DNA of 64,000 nucleotides from Thermaerobacillus caldiproteolyticus (lineage in GTDB: Bacteria; Bacillota; Bacilli; Bacillales; Anoxybacillaceae), in contig NZ_JACDUT010000010.1 in assembly GCF_013761245.1 (NCBI RefSeq), positions 1 through 64,000 of the forward strand. Direction: 5' to 3'. This document shows, piece after piece, positions 1 to 7,681 of this stretch. Below the pieces are notes generated by a model, which ran no database searches, had not been told where the DNA came from, and saw only the letters and a program-made list of their open reading frames with translations. The translations under genes and the position numbers were made by a program. Position 1 is the first letter of the stretch, and each line of letters starts with the position of its first letter.

Positions 1-44
1 GGAAATGTGTTTTTTAGGTCACTGTATATGATTTCCAAGACGGG

Positions 45-90
45 TGGATTTTTTGTGTACATTTATGCATTCACTATGCGTTTTGCAACA
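45..90 (-). repeat. IS-like terminal sequence, copy 1
   Basis: Read on the minus strand this stretch starts TGTTGCAAAAC and continues with CATA, then ATGCATAAATG and AAAATCCA. The same blocks occur in the same order at 18352-18397 on the plus strand, so this looks like the end of a transposable element whose body is lost or lies outside the window. Related ends occur at 7571-7604, 17365-17404 and 37139-37254. No transposase is attached here. Confidence 0.5.
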
Positions 91-305
91 CGTTCAGATA
101 TAAGTGTTTTCCCTTCCAACGCCACTTAATAAATTCATCATAAATAAGTCTCAAGCCTTATTTGAATATACATTTCAGGTCTATTTCGGAGAATCTCTTT
201 TCTTTGTATCGTTAAGATGGAAAAGGGAGAGAAATTTTGGTTGAAATGGGTTTAGGTTTATTCTTTAAGCCAATTTATCTCTATGCTGCTTGGAGTTTTT
301 GAGAA

Positions 306-530
306 TTAGTTGTTGATAAGGCTCATCATCTTCTCTAAGAGGTGAGGATTTGGAGAAGTATTGTTAGAGTATTTGTTTAGGTAAGCTGCTTGTACTAGAG
401 ACTTATCAATATGGAGCAAGCCCGTTTTATTGGTAGATTTAAATGAAAAATTATTGTTTGGTTCAAGATATGGGGGGAGATCATGCAAGCTTCTAACGAA
501 ATATGTTTGTATAAAAATAGGAAGTGATAT
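306..530 (-). pseudogene. Possible C-terminal gene fragment, unknown family
   Basis: The minus strand stays open for about 75 codons and ends in LLEKMMSLINN plus stop. Codon choice and composition (LPPYLEPNNNFSFKSTNKTG, then HIDKSLVQAAYLNKY) look like a real protein tail. The frame runs on to an ATG at 614, but that ATG has no ribosome binding site and lies against the start of the oppositely oriented LiaG-like gene, so the upstream part is probably fortuitous. I do not recognise the family. The rest of 1-613 shows only the IS-like end and AT-rich sequence. Confidence 0.25.
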
Positions 531-613
531 TTCTTCTTGCTGCAAGGAATGGCTAAAGGATAAGCAAAAGCTAATGATGGAAACTAAAAATACTATGGAA
601 AGAAGGGAAAACA

Positions 614-1477
614 TTGAAAGGATTTTTTATGATTCTATTGGGTGTCATTGGATTATATGTTATCTTTTTTAATCCAATTGACTTTAGTTGGTTGTCTTTT
701 GGAAATCAAGGAACTCAGTCCGTTATATCTAAGAAAATTGATATGATTGAAATTGATGTTTCAGGTGTTAACACAACGATTATTCCGGAAAAACGAGAAG
801 ATTTAAAGGCAGATCTAGATGGAAAGGGAAAATTGATCGTTAAACGCCACGGGGACAAGGTAGAGGTAAGTGTGAAACGAACAAGGAAATGGTTTGACTG
901 GTTTTTATTCAATAAAAAGGCGAGACTGAATATTTATATTCCTAAAGATTATGATCGAAATATGGCTATAAATCTAGGCTCAGGGAATCTGAGTTTTTCC
1001 GGCCATTCCAAAAATGAACCGATGAAATTAAATGAATTACTATTAGATGTAGGCTCAGGCAACATCAACCTAAAGAATTTATCGGTTAAATATTTTGAGC
1101 ACAATGGTTCGTCAGGTAATGTCGAGATAGATTCATTAACGACAGAAACAGGATCATTTGATGTTAGTTCAGGAAATCTCAATGTAAAGCATTATATTGG
1201 AGCTATTAAGGCTGAATTATCATCTGGAAATTTAAATGTACAAATGGACAAATTAATAGATTCAGTTGATATTGAAGTAAGTTCAGGAAAGGTCGATATT
1301 AATCTGCCGACCAATGCTGACTTTACTTTAAATGGAAAGACAAGTAGCGGTAATATAACATGTGATTTCCCGCTAACTAGTAAAAAAATAAGTAATAAAA
1401 ACATTAAAGGTATTCATGGGTCTGGGAAGCATCAGATTGATCTAACCGTATCAAGCGGCAACATCAATATTTATTAA
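614..1477 (+). CDS. LiaG-like DUF4097 membrane-anchored beta-repeat protein
   Basis: The 287-residue protein has one N-terminal membrane segment (about residues 4-20) and then an extracellular domain of repeated short beta strands built around SSGN/GSGN turns. At least eight such turns are visible between residues 115 and 285. This is the DUF4097 pattern found in Bacillus LiaG, encoded in cell-envelope stress operons. I chose the TTG at 614 because AGAAGGGA lies 6 bases upstream; the next ATG has no site of its own. Unlike the classic lia operon, no LiaH, LiaF or LiaRS genes flank it, so it stands alone and its regulation is unclear. The domain assignment is firm. The exact function, probably at the outer face of the membrane, is unknown. 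Confidence 0.8.
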   Translation: MKGFFMILLGVIGLYVIFFNPIDFSWLSFGNQGTQSVISKKIDMIEIDVSGVNTTIIPEKREDLKADLDGKGKLIVKRHGDKVEVSVKRTRKWFDWFLFNKKARLNIYIPKDYDRNMAINLGSGNLSFSGHSKNEPMKLNELLLDVGSGNINLKNLSVKYFEHNGSSGNVEIDSLTTETGSFDVSSGNLNVKHYIGAIKAELSSGNLNVQMDKLIDSVDIEVSSGKVDINLPTNADFTLNGKTSSGNITCDFPLTSKKISNKNIKGIHGSGKHQIDLTVSSGNINIY

Positions 1478-1600
1478 AATAACGCAAAAAAGAGGCAACT
1501 TATTTAGTTTTGTGTATCTAACTTCAAAAACAATGAATGATGTTCCCTAAGCTATAAAAATGACATATAGTTGTCGACTAACACTCGAAAGAAAACCAAA

Positions 1601-1642
1601 AGCAGCCTAAACCTTCTTTATTCAGGTTTCAGGCTGCTTTTC
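1601..1642 (+). terminator. Rho-independent terminator after the LiaG-like gene
   Basis: AGCAGCCTAAACC pairs with GGTTTCAGGCTGCT across an 11-base loop with one bulge, followed by a short T run. It lies about 120 bases past the LiaG-like stop. Confidence 0.7.
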
Positions 1643-1957
1643 AAATAAAACTCCTAGTATAAGAGTGCTTATGCTTTCAAATAGGCAAGCCCCTAATTCA
1701 TTTATTCCTCTCTGTTACTTGTCTAGCAATGCTTCAAAGAACATATCCTGTAATTCCACAGTAACTGGCCGTCAATAGTCAGTGAATCGTGTGCCTTTTT
1801 GTTTTAAAGTTGTAGAAGGATCTCTACGTTATCACCGGTAGAGAAGGGGCTACCAATTATGTAATTCAGTATGCATAATTTTTCCTGCATGTTCGTTAAG
1901 AATGTTAATTTCGCTGCTTTTTACTTTTGCTGTTGCGAAAAATGCAATAAATAAGAA

Positions 1958-1983
1958 AGAACTCACTAAAGGAGGTGAGTTCT
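1958..1983 (+). promoter_or_regulatory. Hairpin with a Shine-Dalgarno-like sequence in its loop
   Basis: AGAACTCAC and GTGAGTTCT are perfect 9-base arms. The 8-base loop reads TAAAGGAG, so an anti-16S motif would sit in the loop and run into the 3' arm. Only a 30-codon open frame follows. Its role is unknown. Confidence 0.35.
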
Positions 1984-2301
1984 AGTTTCAAAGGAAGTAA
2001 TCACAATAAACGTATTAAGCGAGCAAGACGTTCAAATATATCAATCAATATAGAGCAGGAAAAGTAAATGGTAGGAGATGTTAGTGGAATTTTTTCATGA
2101 TTGAATTGTAAAGGTTTTTTCGTCTACAATATAGAAACTATATTCAAATGCTCAAATATTGACTATATAAATATTTTGTAATATAGTGTTGAGACATTTC
2201 CTTTTTTCATTAAATGGAAGGTATGTTTGTATTCTGTTTTTAGTCGGAAAAGGGGGAACGACGTAGTTTGAATAGAAAAGAAAATTTCCTGTAATTATCG
2301 A

Positions 2302-2323
2302 ATCATGATATTTATATCATGAT
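2302..2323. promoter_or_regulatory. Palindrome upstream of the aimR-like gene
   Basis: ATCATGATAT and ATATCATGAT are perfect 10-base inverted arms separated by TT. The site lies about 115 bases before the GTG start of the AimR-family gene. Its position and symmetry suit a binding site for a dimeric HTH regulator, possibly AimR-like autoregulation. That role is inference. Confidence 0.4.
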
Positions 2324-2438
2324 ATTATAAGAACTAAATCTTTAATAATGTTTCGCTCGGTTTCAATTAGATTAATTACCTCCTATTTAAGAATTATTGT
2401 TTCATAGAAAAATTTAAAAATAGTAGAGGGGGGATATA

Positions 2439-3578
2439 GTGAGAAAGATAATATCACAAATCAGACAGGAGTTAGGGCGAAAAGAGATTTCACCATCATA
2501 TTTGGCGAAAATGCTAAATGTATCACTAACATGTATCAATGAGTTTTTTAATGGCACAAGGCAGTTGAATTTTAGTGATTTTTTACAAATCATCAATCTT
2601 TTATTTGATAAAGATAACCAACAGCCATTAATTTTGGATTATTGTTTAAGCACAGAAAGCAAAGAGGATATTAGGGAAGCAATGGAATGGGCTTCCAATA
2701 ACTGTTTTTATGAGCTATTATCCGATTTAATAGATATCTATCCAAGCAAATTTAGCGATTTATACTCTCTTTTGTTAAAACGAAATAAAAACGAATTATC
2801 TCCTATTCAATTATACAATGAATTAGAAATGATTAAATTTAAAATGGGAAATGAAACTGAGATACCCGAGGTTCAAGTTCTAGTAAGGATCGCTTCTTTG
2901 TATAGTTTTCTTAGTTTAAAATCATATGGATTGATTCTGCCTATTGCTCAGGATGCCTTAAATCAGGCTGAATCTATTACAAACCGCTATATAAGAGAGT
3001 CTTATGTTATCCGGATAAAAGAGGTAATGGCCATATACTATATGAAACAACTACAGCTGGAAGAGGCTATCAAAGTGGCGCGGGGGATCATAAATATATC
3101 GAATTTTGAAAAATTTCCGTTAACAGTGAATTCTATGCTATGTTTGTTAGCGGAAATATATGTATACAGTGATTACTGCAAAAGTATTTATTACATCGAA
3201 AAGGCGATAGAACATTTCAAAGAATTAGGGATGTCAGAGAAATTTAAAAACCGTGAGAACATGCTTTATGCAACCCATGATTTTATCAAAATCACGAATG
3301 GAATGTATAAAAATTTATATTTAACGGATAAGGCAGAAGAAGCCCATTATCTATCCCGACAACGGGATGAATCTTCCAAGGAAAGGGCGCTCTATCTTTT
3401 AGAGAAAATCGCAAAAGAAAGAGGAAAACTTTCGCCGTTTCAAATTTACTATAAGGCGCTTGCTTTGGGGGATGTACAATTGATGAGATTTGCGGAAGAA
3501 GAATTTTTAAAAGCCGGAGATTTATTTTACGCTCAATTGCCAAGAAGATATTTAGTGAAAGATAGTTCTGAAAATTAA
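2439..3578 (+). CDS. AimR-family (arbitrium-type) peptide-responsive regulator
   Basis: The 379-residue protein has an N-terminal helix-turn-helix (about residues 1-60, with SPSYLAKMLNVSLTCINEFF) followed by a helical TPR-like array to the C terminus. The layout and several blocks resemble the phage SPbeta/phi3T AimR receptors as I recall them: DYCL near residue 68, a NxxFxE-type block near 87, FI/YIRESY near 185, and GDLFYAQLP near the end. Length matches the family (about 380-390). Known AimR proteins bind DNA and are released by a short AimP-derived peptide; here an AimP-like gene starts 70 bases downstream. The GTG at 2439 follows GAGGGGGGAT. No prophage gene is adjacent, so this could be a host-encoded or relic arbitrium system. 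PlcR/NprR-type receptors share the HTH-TPR plan and are the main alternative. Confidence 0.75.
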   Translation: MRKIISQIRQELGRKEISPSYLAKMLNVSLTCINEFFNGTRQLNFSDFLQIINLLFDKDNQQPLILDYCLSTESKEDIREAMEWASNNCFYELLSDLIDIYPSKFSDLYSLLLKRNKNELSPIQLYNELEMIKFKMGNETEIPEVQVLVRIASLYSFLSLKSYGLILPIAQDALNQAESITNRYIRESYVIRIKEVMAIYYMKQLQLEEAIKVARGIINISNFEKFPLTVNSMLCLLAEIYVYSDYCKSIYYIEKAIEHFKELGMSEKFKNRENMLYATHDFIKITNGMYKNLYLTDKAEEAHYLSRQRDESSKERALYLLEKIAKERGKLSPFQIYYKALALGDVQLMRFAEEEFLKAGDLFYAQLPRRYLVKDSSEN

Positions 3579-3648
3579 GTGTTTTTGTTGAAATATATCA
3601 TAAATATAGGTTAAAATGTAAATAGATATAAGAAAAGGAGGTATGATA

Positions 3649-3804
3649 ATGAAGAGGAAATTTCTATCATCACTTCTCATTGCTGCTTTTGCATTAACAT
3701 TAGGTGTGGCGAATGACTATGGGACAAAATCGGAAACAGCTTCAACTTCTAGTAGTGTTCAAACATTACCTGCTCCTACCGATCCAGGTGGCGGCGGACA
3801 TTGA
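3649..3804 (+). CDS. AimP-like secreted signal-peptide precursor
   Basis: This 51-residue open frame has a strong site (AAAAGGAGGT) 6 bases before the ATG at 3649; an in-frame ATG at 3643 is less well spaced. The product has a charged N terminus (MKRKF), a hydrophobic core (LLIAAFALTLGV), a polar linker rich in S and T, and ends in TDPGGGGH. That is the architecture of AimP/Phr precursors, which are exported and cut to a C-terminal peptide of a few residues; here the mature signal probably lies within DPGGGGH. It directly follows the AimR-family receptor in the arrangement known for aimR-aimP. A diverged, broken relative at 9472-9613 ends in SDPSSGGH, which shows the tail is the conserved part. 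The mature length is not determinable here. Confidence 0.75.
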   Translation: MKRKFLSSLLIAAFALTLGVANDYGTKSETASTSSSVQTLPAPTDPGGGGH

Positions 3805-3859
3805 TCAAAACCCCTCTAATATTTATTATAGAGAGAACAATAACGTACTAATGCATGGT

Positions 3860-3887
3860 AGTCTATTCGTTTTGAATAGGCTTTTTT
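3860..3887 (+). terminator. Terminator of the aimR-aimP-like unit
   Basis: AGTCTATTC pairs with GAATAGGCT (one G-T wobble) around a short loop, followed by a run of T. It lies 55 bases after the peptide gene, so receptor and peptide can end on one transcript. Confidence 0.7.
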
Positions 3888-4352
3888 GTTTGGTATAAAT
3901 CCTTTGTAAATCATGTAAATAAATATATTATATTGTATAAATATTTTAAAGGTTTGATACCTCTTTAAGATTTGTTGAATCTTTCTAGCTAAAGGCAAAT
4001 GACAGGGACATCTATTTATTTCGGCAGGAACATACAAGAAGATTTAAAGAACGGATAAAAAATATTTATGCAAAAACGCAGAATGAATACATAAATGAAC
4101 ATAAAAAAGTCTGCTCTATTGGAAATTATTATAGTTACCAAACCATACGCTTCTAAAGAATGAACACTATCATGATTTCCAAACCTATTACAGAACATGT
4201 TTGTTCCATTGAAAATACTCCTCTTTGAGTGGTTTATAAAAAAGTTAATTTTAGTTCACAGCTTAACCGTTCGCCAGCTTGAGCTAAGTTGGGCTTAGCC
4301 GTAACATAAGAAGGGGACGCGGTTTATCTAAAACGAACATGGAGGAGAAAAA
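3888..4352. other. Intergenic region where an aimX-like locus would be expected
   Basis: No supported gene. A plus-strand stretch around 4018-4140 reads like a short coding remnant (RFKERIKNIYAKTQNEY) but lacks a start and is interrupted. In phage arbitrium systems the aimX locus sits downstream of aimP; I see no clear counterpart here. Confidence 0.35.
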
Positions 4353-4835
4353 ATGGCAAAAGTAAAAACCAATGCGATGCGTGTTCTTGATAAGAAAATG
4401 ATTCCTTACAATGTCATTACCTACGACAGTCAAGATGGAAAAATCGATGGGATTTCTGTTGCCCATAATATCGGGAAAGATCCTCGATTCGTATATAAAA
4501 CATTAGTAACGCGGGGGAACAGCAGGAACATTTATGTGTTTGTCATCCCTGTGGAATCGGAACTGGATTTGAAAAAAGCTGCACAAGTAACGGGTGAGAA
4601 AAAAGTAGAAATGGTGCCGGTAAAAGATATACAAAAGTTGACAGGATATATCCGCGGAGGGTGTTCGCCGATAGGCATGAAAAAACTTTATCCAACCTTT
4701 ATTGATTCTAGTGCTTCTCAACTTGAGCACATTATTGTCAGCGGCGGCAGGATCGGCGTGCAAGTGGAACTTAGCGTGGAAGCTTTACAAAGCGTAACAG
4801 AAGCTGCACTGCAAGAAGTGGTAAAGAAGCAATGA
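4353..4835 (+). CDS. ybaK: YbaK/EbsC-family aminoacyl-tRNA deacylase
   Basis: The 160-residue protein matches the YbaK/EbsC family over its whole length: KTNAMRVLDKK at the N terminus, VYKTLVTRG near residue 48, and the GYIRGGCSPIG block near residue 105 that lines the active site, followed by GRIGVQVELS. Family members hydrolyse Cys-tRNA(Pro) in trans, correcting ProRS misacylation in the cytoplasm. The ATG at 4353 follows GGAGGAG. It is monocistronic between the arbitrium-like module and a convergent permease gene. Which mischarged tRNA this copy prefers cannot be read from the sequence, but the family call is firm. Confidence 0.92.
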   Translation: MAKVKTNAMRVLDKKMIPYNVITYDSQDGKIDGISVAHNIGKDPRFVYKTLVTRGNSRNIYVFVIPVESELDLKKAAQVTGEKKVEMVPVKDIQKLTGYIRGGCSPIGMKKLYPTFIDSSASQLEHIIVSGGRIGVQVELSVEALQSVTEAALQEVVKKQ

Positions 4836-5065
4836 ATAAATCGAGGGAGTAATGATGGGGACTTTGAGACCGAATAAAAAAATACATTTATGAAGATTAC
4901 TTCACATGAGACGATGTGATTAAGTTTCTGTGGTCAATTCCCGGTAAAACAGATACTTTCACTCAAGAAACATGGGGCTGGTCCTACTTGTAGCAGACAG
5001 GAAAAAGCACAGGCTTGTACTGTTATACTATATGAGAAATCTAATTAGACGATGGAATGGTATAC

Positions 5066-5095
5066 AAAAAGGGACCTTAGATGTTCTTTGGTCCC
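5066..5095 (-). terminator. Terminator of the APC permease gene at 5109-6527
   Basis: On the minus strand GGGACC pairs with GGTCCC and a TTTTTG tract follows. It lies just past the permease stop codon. Confidence 0.7.
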
Positions 5096-5108
5096 CTGTC
5101 ACATGAAG

Positions 5109-6527
5109 TTATGCTGTTTTTGATTCCACTTGTTCATTATTGATAGGCTTTCTCATGATAAAAGGGTATAATACTAGCCCTAAAACGAATAATCCAATTC
5201 CTAATAAGAACGTGTTCCAATCTGCTGTTCCTGTCTTAACAACCCAGACAGAGTAAATCAGAGCTAGAATGGTAATAACTCCGTCGTAGATTCGCAATCT
5301 CTTTGTTGTTTGATATGTCTCTCCTGTAATGATCAATTTGAGTTGATAAAGAACAGAAACAAGGTACGGAACTAAATAGGCAAGTGTTGCTACGACAATA
5401 GCAAAGTTGTAAGCTTGGTTTACCGTTCCAGACACCGTTGAAAATAAAAAGAGCTGTGTCATGAAATTCGTAATAAACAAGGAACGAACAGGACTCCCTT
5501 TTTTATTCGTTTTAGCAAAGAAAGCTGGGAATAATCCTTCTTTTGCTGCTTGATAAGGTACCTCAGAACTAACAACAATCCATCCAATTGTAGACCCAAA
5601 TAATGAAATGAGTGCTAAAATAGCCATAATATAAGCTCCATTGTTACCAACGACTGCACGCAGAGCATCAACAAGCGGTTTTTGCGATTGCTGTAATTCT
5701 TCTTGAGGAATAGCTCCCATTGTCAATAACGTAATACCGACATAAATGAGTACAGAGATTACTAATCCGAGCAGGGTAGCTTTTTTTACATCCTTTTGTG
5801 ATTTGGCACGATTGGAAAGCATAACAGCTGATTCAATTCCAATAAATGCCCACAGCATTGTAATGGCTGCCCCATTAATCTGGCTTGTAAGAGATAAAGA
5901 CTGTCCTTTCTTATTTACAAAATGAAATCCATCTCCTAAATTAGAAGCATCAAATATCCAAACGGTTAAGATAATAAAAATAAGAAAGCCAACTACTTTT
6001 GTTCCTGTTGTTAAAATATTAATGTTTCCAGCATAGTTGAAGTCGCGAGAAAGAATCCACTGAATTCCCCATAAAACAACGGTGCATACAGTAAATGTGA
6101 GAGCTTTTCCTACTTCTAGTTGAAAAGACCCAATTGTCAGTAATACTTGTTTACTTTGCATAACCGGAAAAAAGGTACTTAAATAGCCTGCAAAGGAAAT
6201 AATGACAGAAGCAGTTGCTGCCCAGTTCGCTGCCCAATATCCCCATGCCATGCTGTATCCTGCTACATTCCCAGCTTTTGGTGAAGAAAACATCGCTTGT
6301 GCATAGCTTTGCGGTCCTGCTTTTAATTCAGGTTTCCTTATAGCTAAATTTCCAAATACAAGAGCAATCATCCATACACCAAATCCCGTTGCAATCCAAG
6401 CAAGGGTTGATCCCATCGGGCTTGCTACTTGAGCTAAACTAGCTGGAAGCATAAATATGCCTCCGCCAATCATATTTCCAACTACAAATGCGGTTAAAAT
6501 CCATACGCCCCATTTTTTCGTTGCCAT
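5109..6527 (-). CDS. APC-family basic amino acid antiporter (YvsH/ArcD-like)
   Basis: The 472-residue protein has about 12 hydrophobic membrane segments and the N-terminal APC signature GNMIGGGIFMLPASLA (residues 17-32). The LKAGPQSYAQAMF block near residue 73 and WGYWAANW near residue 96 are typical of the basic amino acid/polyamine antiporter branch, which includes arginine:ornithine and lysine exchangers such as Bacillus YvsH. The start is well supported: AAGGAGG lies 7 bases before the ATG on the minus strand. It is a single-gene unit with its own terminator. The substrate is inferred to be a cationic amino acid; no arginine deiminase or decarboxylase gene lies nearby to narrow it. Confidence 0.82.
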   Translation of the reverse strand: MATKKWGVWILTAFVVGNMIGGGIFMLPASLAQVASPMGSTLAWIATGFGVWMIALVFGNLAIRKPELKAGPQSYAQAMFSSPKAGNVAGYSMAWGYWAANWAATASVIISFAGYLSTFFPVMQSKQVLLTIGSFQLEVGKALTFTVCTVVLWGIQWILSRDFNYAGNINILTTGTKVVGFLIFIILTVWIFDASNLGDGFHFVNKKGQSLSLTSQINGAAITMLWAFIGIESAVMLSNRAKSQKDVKKATLLGLVISVLIYVGITLLTMGAIPQEELQQSQKPLVDALRAVVGNNGAYIMAILALISLFGSTIGWIVVSSEVPYQAAKEGLFPAFFAKTNKKGSPVRSLFITNFMTQLFLFSTVSGTVNQAYNFAIVVATLAYLVPYLVSVLYQLKLIITGETYQTTKRLRIYDGVITILALIYSVWVVKTGTADWNTFLLGIGLFVLGLVLYPFIMRKPINNEQVESKTA

Positions 6528-6739
6528 GCGATTTCCTCCTTATATAAAACTCTAGATGTGGGTTTGTTAAACAATAGTAGGAATGCGTTAGCTGATTTTT
6601 ATGTATTACAGTAAGATAATATAATATTATTTTAGTTTGGTAAAGTGATAATATATTAAAGAAATAAAGATTATTAATTCTAAATAATCCTTATTATTTC
6701 AAAACTTAATTATTTAGAATGTCCAAACAAGTCTAAAGA

Positions 6740-6992
6740 GAAAAGTAGGACATGTTTCATTTGACGCTGGAGGAATGAGAAGTCTATCAAAAATGTCCGC
6801 TCCCGAAATATTGTGACTATGGGCCGGATCATCGATTGACGATGGCCGCGAAATCGAGAGCGTAAGGAATGAAGAAAATAAAAATCCAAGAGATTCATCA
6901 CTATTATCACCATGCGGAGAAATTCTAGTGAGTAGAAGGGCGCAAGAATTGCAAATTGATATAAATATATAACGGTTTTGCATCCGGTTGTT
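6740..6992 (+). pseudogene. Decayed cytidine/blasticidin-S deaminase-like fragment
   Basis: Two broken plus-strand pieces together resemble the zinc deaminase fold: VSFDAGGMRSLSKMSAPEI where the Cys-Ala-Glu zinc motif is expected, then after a stop REIESVRNEENKNPRDSS and LLSPCGEIL, which fits the SPCGxCRE motif. The catalytic CAE triad is degraded to SAPE and stops interrupt the frame, so no active enzyme is made. Decay makes the assignment tentative. The overlapping minus-strand frames look like shadows. Confidence 0.35.
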
Positions 6993-7055
6993 TTTGGTCC
7001 AGAAAGGCAAACAGATATCGATAAATTCTTAGAAGCAGTAAGAAAACAAAAGAAA

Positions 7056-7085
7056 AAGGAAGAAAACTTTATTTTTCTTCCTTGC
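7056..7085. terminator. Weak hairpin near the deaminase and LysE remnants
   Basis: AAGGAAGAA pairs with TTCTTCCTT around a T-rich loop. It could terminate in either direction but is AT-rich and weak. Confidence 0.3.
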
Positions 7086-7149
7086 TCCTATTCTCCAGAT
7101 TTCTAGCAATCTCTTTTAAAATTTGAACCTTCTTCATTACAGTATTTGG

Positions 7150-7454
7150 AATCAGGGGAGATATATGCAGGGAGTCATAACAAATGTTACAAATCCAAAA
7201 GTAGCTTTATTCTTTATTTCTTTTCTTCCGCAATTTATTATTACAGACAATCCTTATGGTCCCATTCCCTTTATTATTTTAGGAATTTCGTTTATTACTA
7301 TTGGTACTCTTTGGTGTTTAATTGTTGCATATTTTGCTTCATTCGCTACTAAAAACTAAGAGAAAATATAAAAATAGCAAACCTATTAAACAAATTAACG
7401 GGCATTGTTTTTATAGGGTTAGGTATAAAACTATTCCAAACAAAAGCGTCTTAA
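7150..7454 (+). pseudogene. Truncated, frameshifted LysE/RhtB-family exporter
   Basis: The first frame carries the family signature GVITNVTNPKVALFFISFLP, followed by a hydrophobic segment and a stop at 7359. The C-terminal block LNKLTGIVFIGLG then IKLF, typical of LysE exporters, follows in another frame and ends at 7454. The N-terminal third is missing. A frameshift plus the 5' truncation make this a relic of an amino acid efflux protein of about 200 residues. Confidence 0.75.
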
Positions 7455-7463
7455 TAAATATCA

Positions 7464-7509
7464 TTTTTCCTTGTTCAACTAGTAGGTGCGATAGTTGAAT
7501 AAGGAAAAA
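7464..7509. repeat. Imperfect hairpin repeat (GTTCAACTA type)
   Basis: TTTTTCCTTGTTCAACTA pairs with TAGTTGAATAAGGAAAAA around GTAGGTGCGA. A related sequence, TTCAATTAACAGGTACGATAG, lies at 16763-16790. This looks like a dispersed short hairpin repeat; the T run on one side could also serve as a terminator. Confidence 0.45.
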
Positions 7510-7570
7510 GACCAACTGCGTGGAACAAGACTAACAAAAAGTCTGATTTATTCGTGTTTTTTATTATTTT

Positions 7571-7604
7571 CATAATATTGGATATTTATTTTACTTTTGC
7601 AACA
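7571..7604 (-). repeat. IS-like terminal sequence, copy 2
   Basis: On the minus strand it reads TGTTGCAAAAGTAAAATAAA followed by TATCCAATATTATG, nearly the same as the end at 17365-17404. It lies about 75 bases upstream of the permease start at 7682. Confidence 0.45.
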
Positions 7605-7681
7605 CGCCCCATTATGATAAAATAATCTAAAACTTGTTTCTTTTTAGATTATTAAAAGGTTACAATAGGGAGGAGACATCA

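Larger units (their letters stand above)
1643..2438. other. Long AT-rich intergenic region upstream of the aimR-like gene
   Basis: No convincing gene is visible in this 800-base stretch. A GTG-led open frame at 1975 codes for only about 30 residues (it contains KRIKRARRSN) and its ribosome binding site would overlap the start, so I do not call it. The region holds the hairpin at 1958-1983, the palindrome at 2302-2323, and very AT-rich sequence that presumably contains the promoter of the aimR-like gene. Confidence 0.5.

Noticed and set aside
430-672. An 80-codon plus-strand frame overlapping the LiaG-like start
   Set aside because: No ribosome binding site, odd composition, and it overlaps the supported TTG start at 614 in another frame.
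3704-3898. A 64-codon frame overlapping the AimP-like gene
   Set aside because: It is the wrong-frame reading of the signal peptide gene and runs through its terminator.
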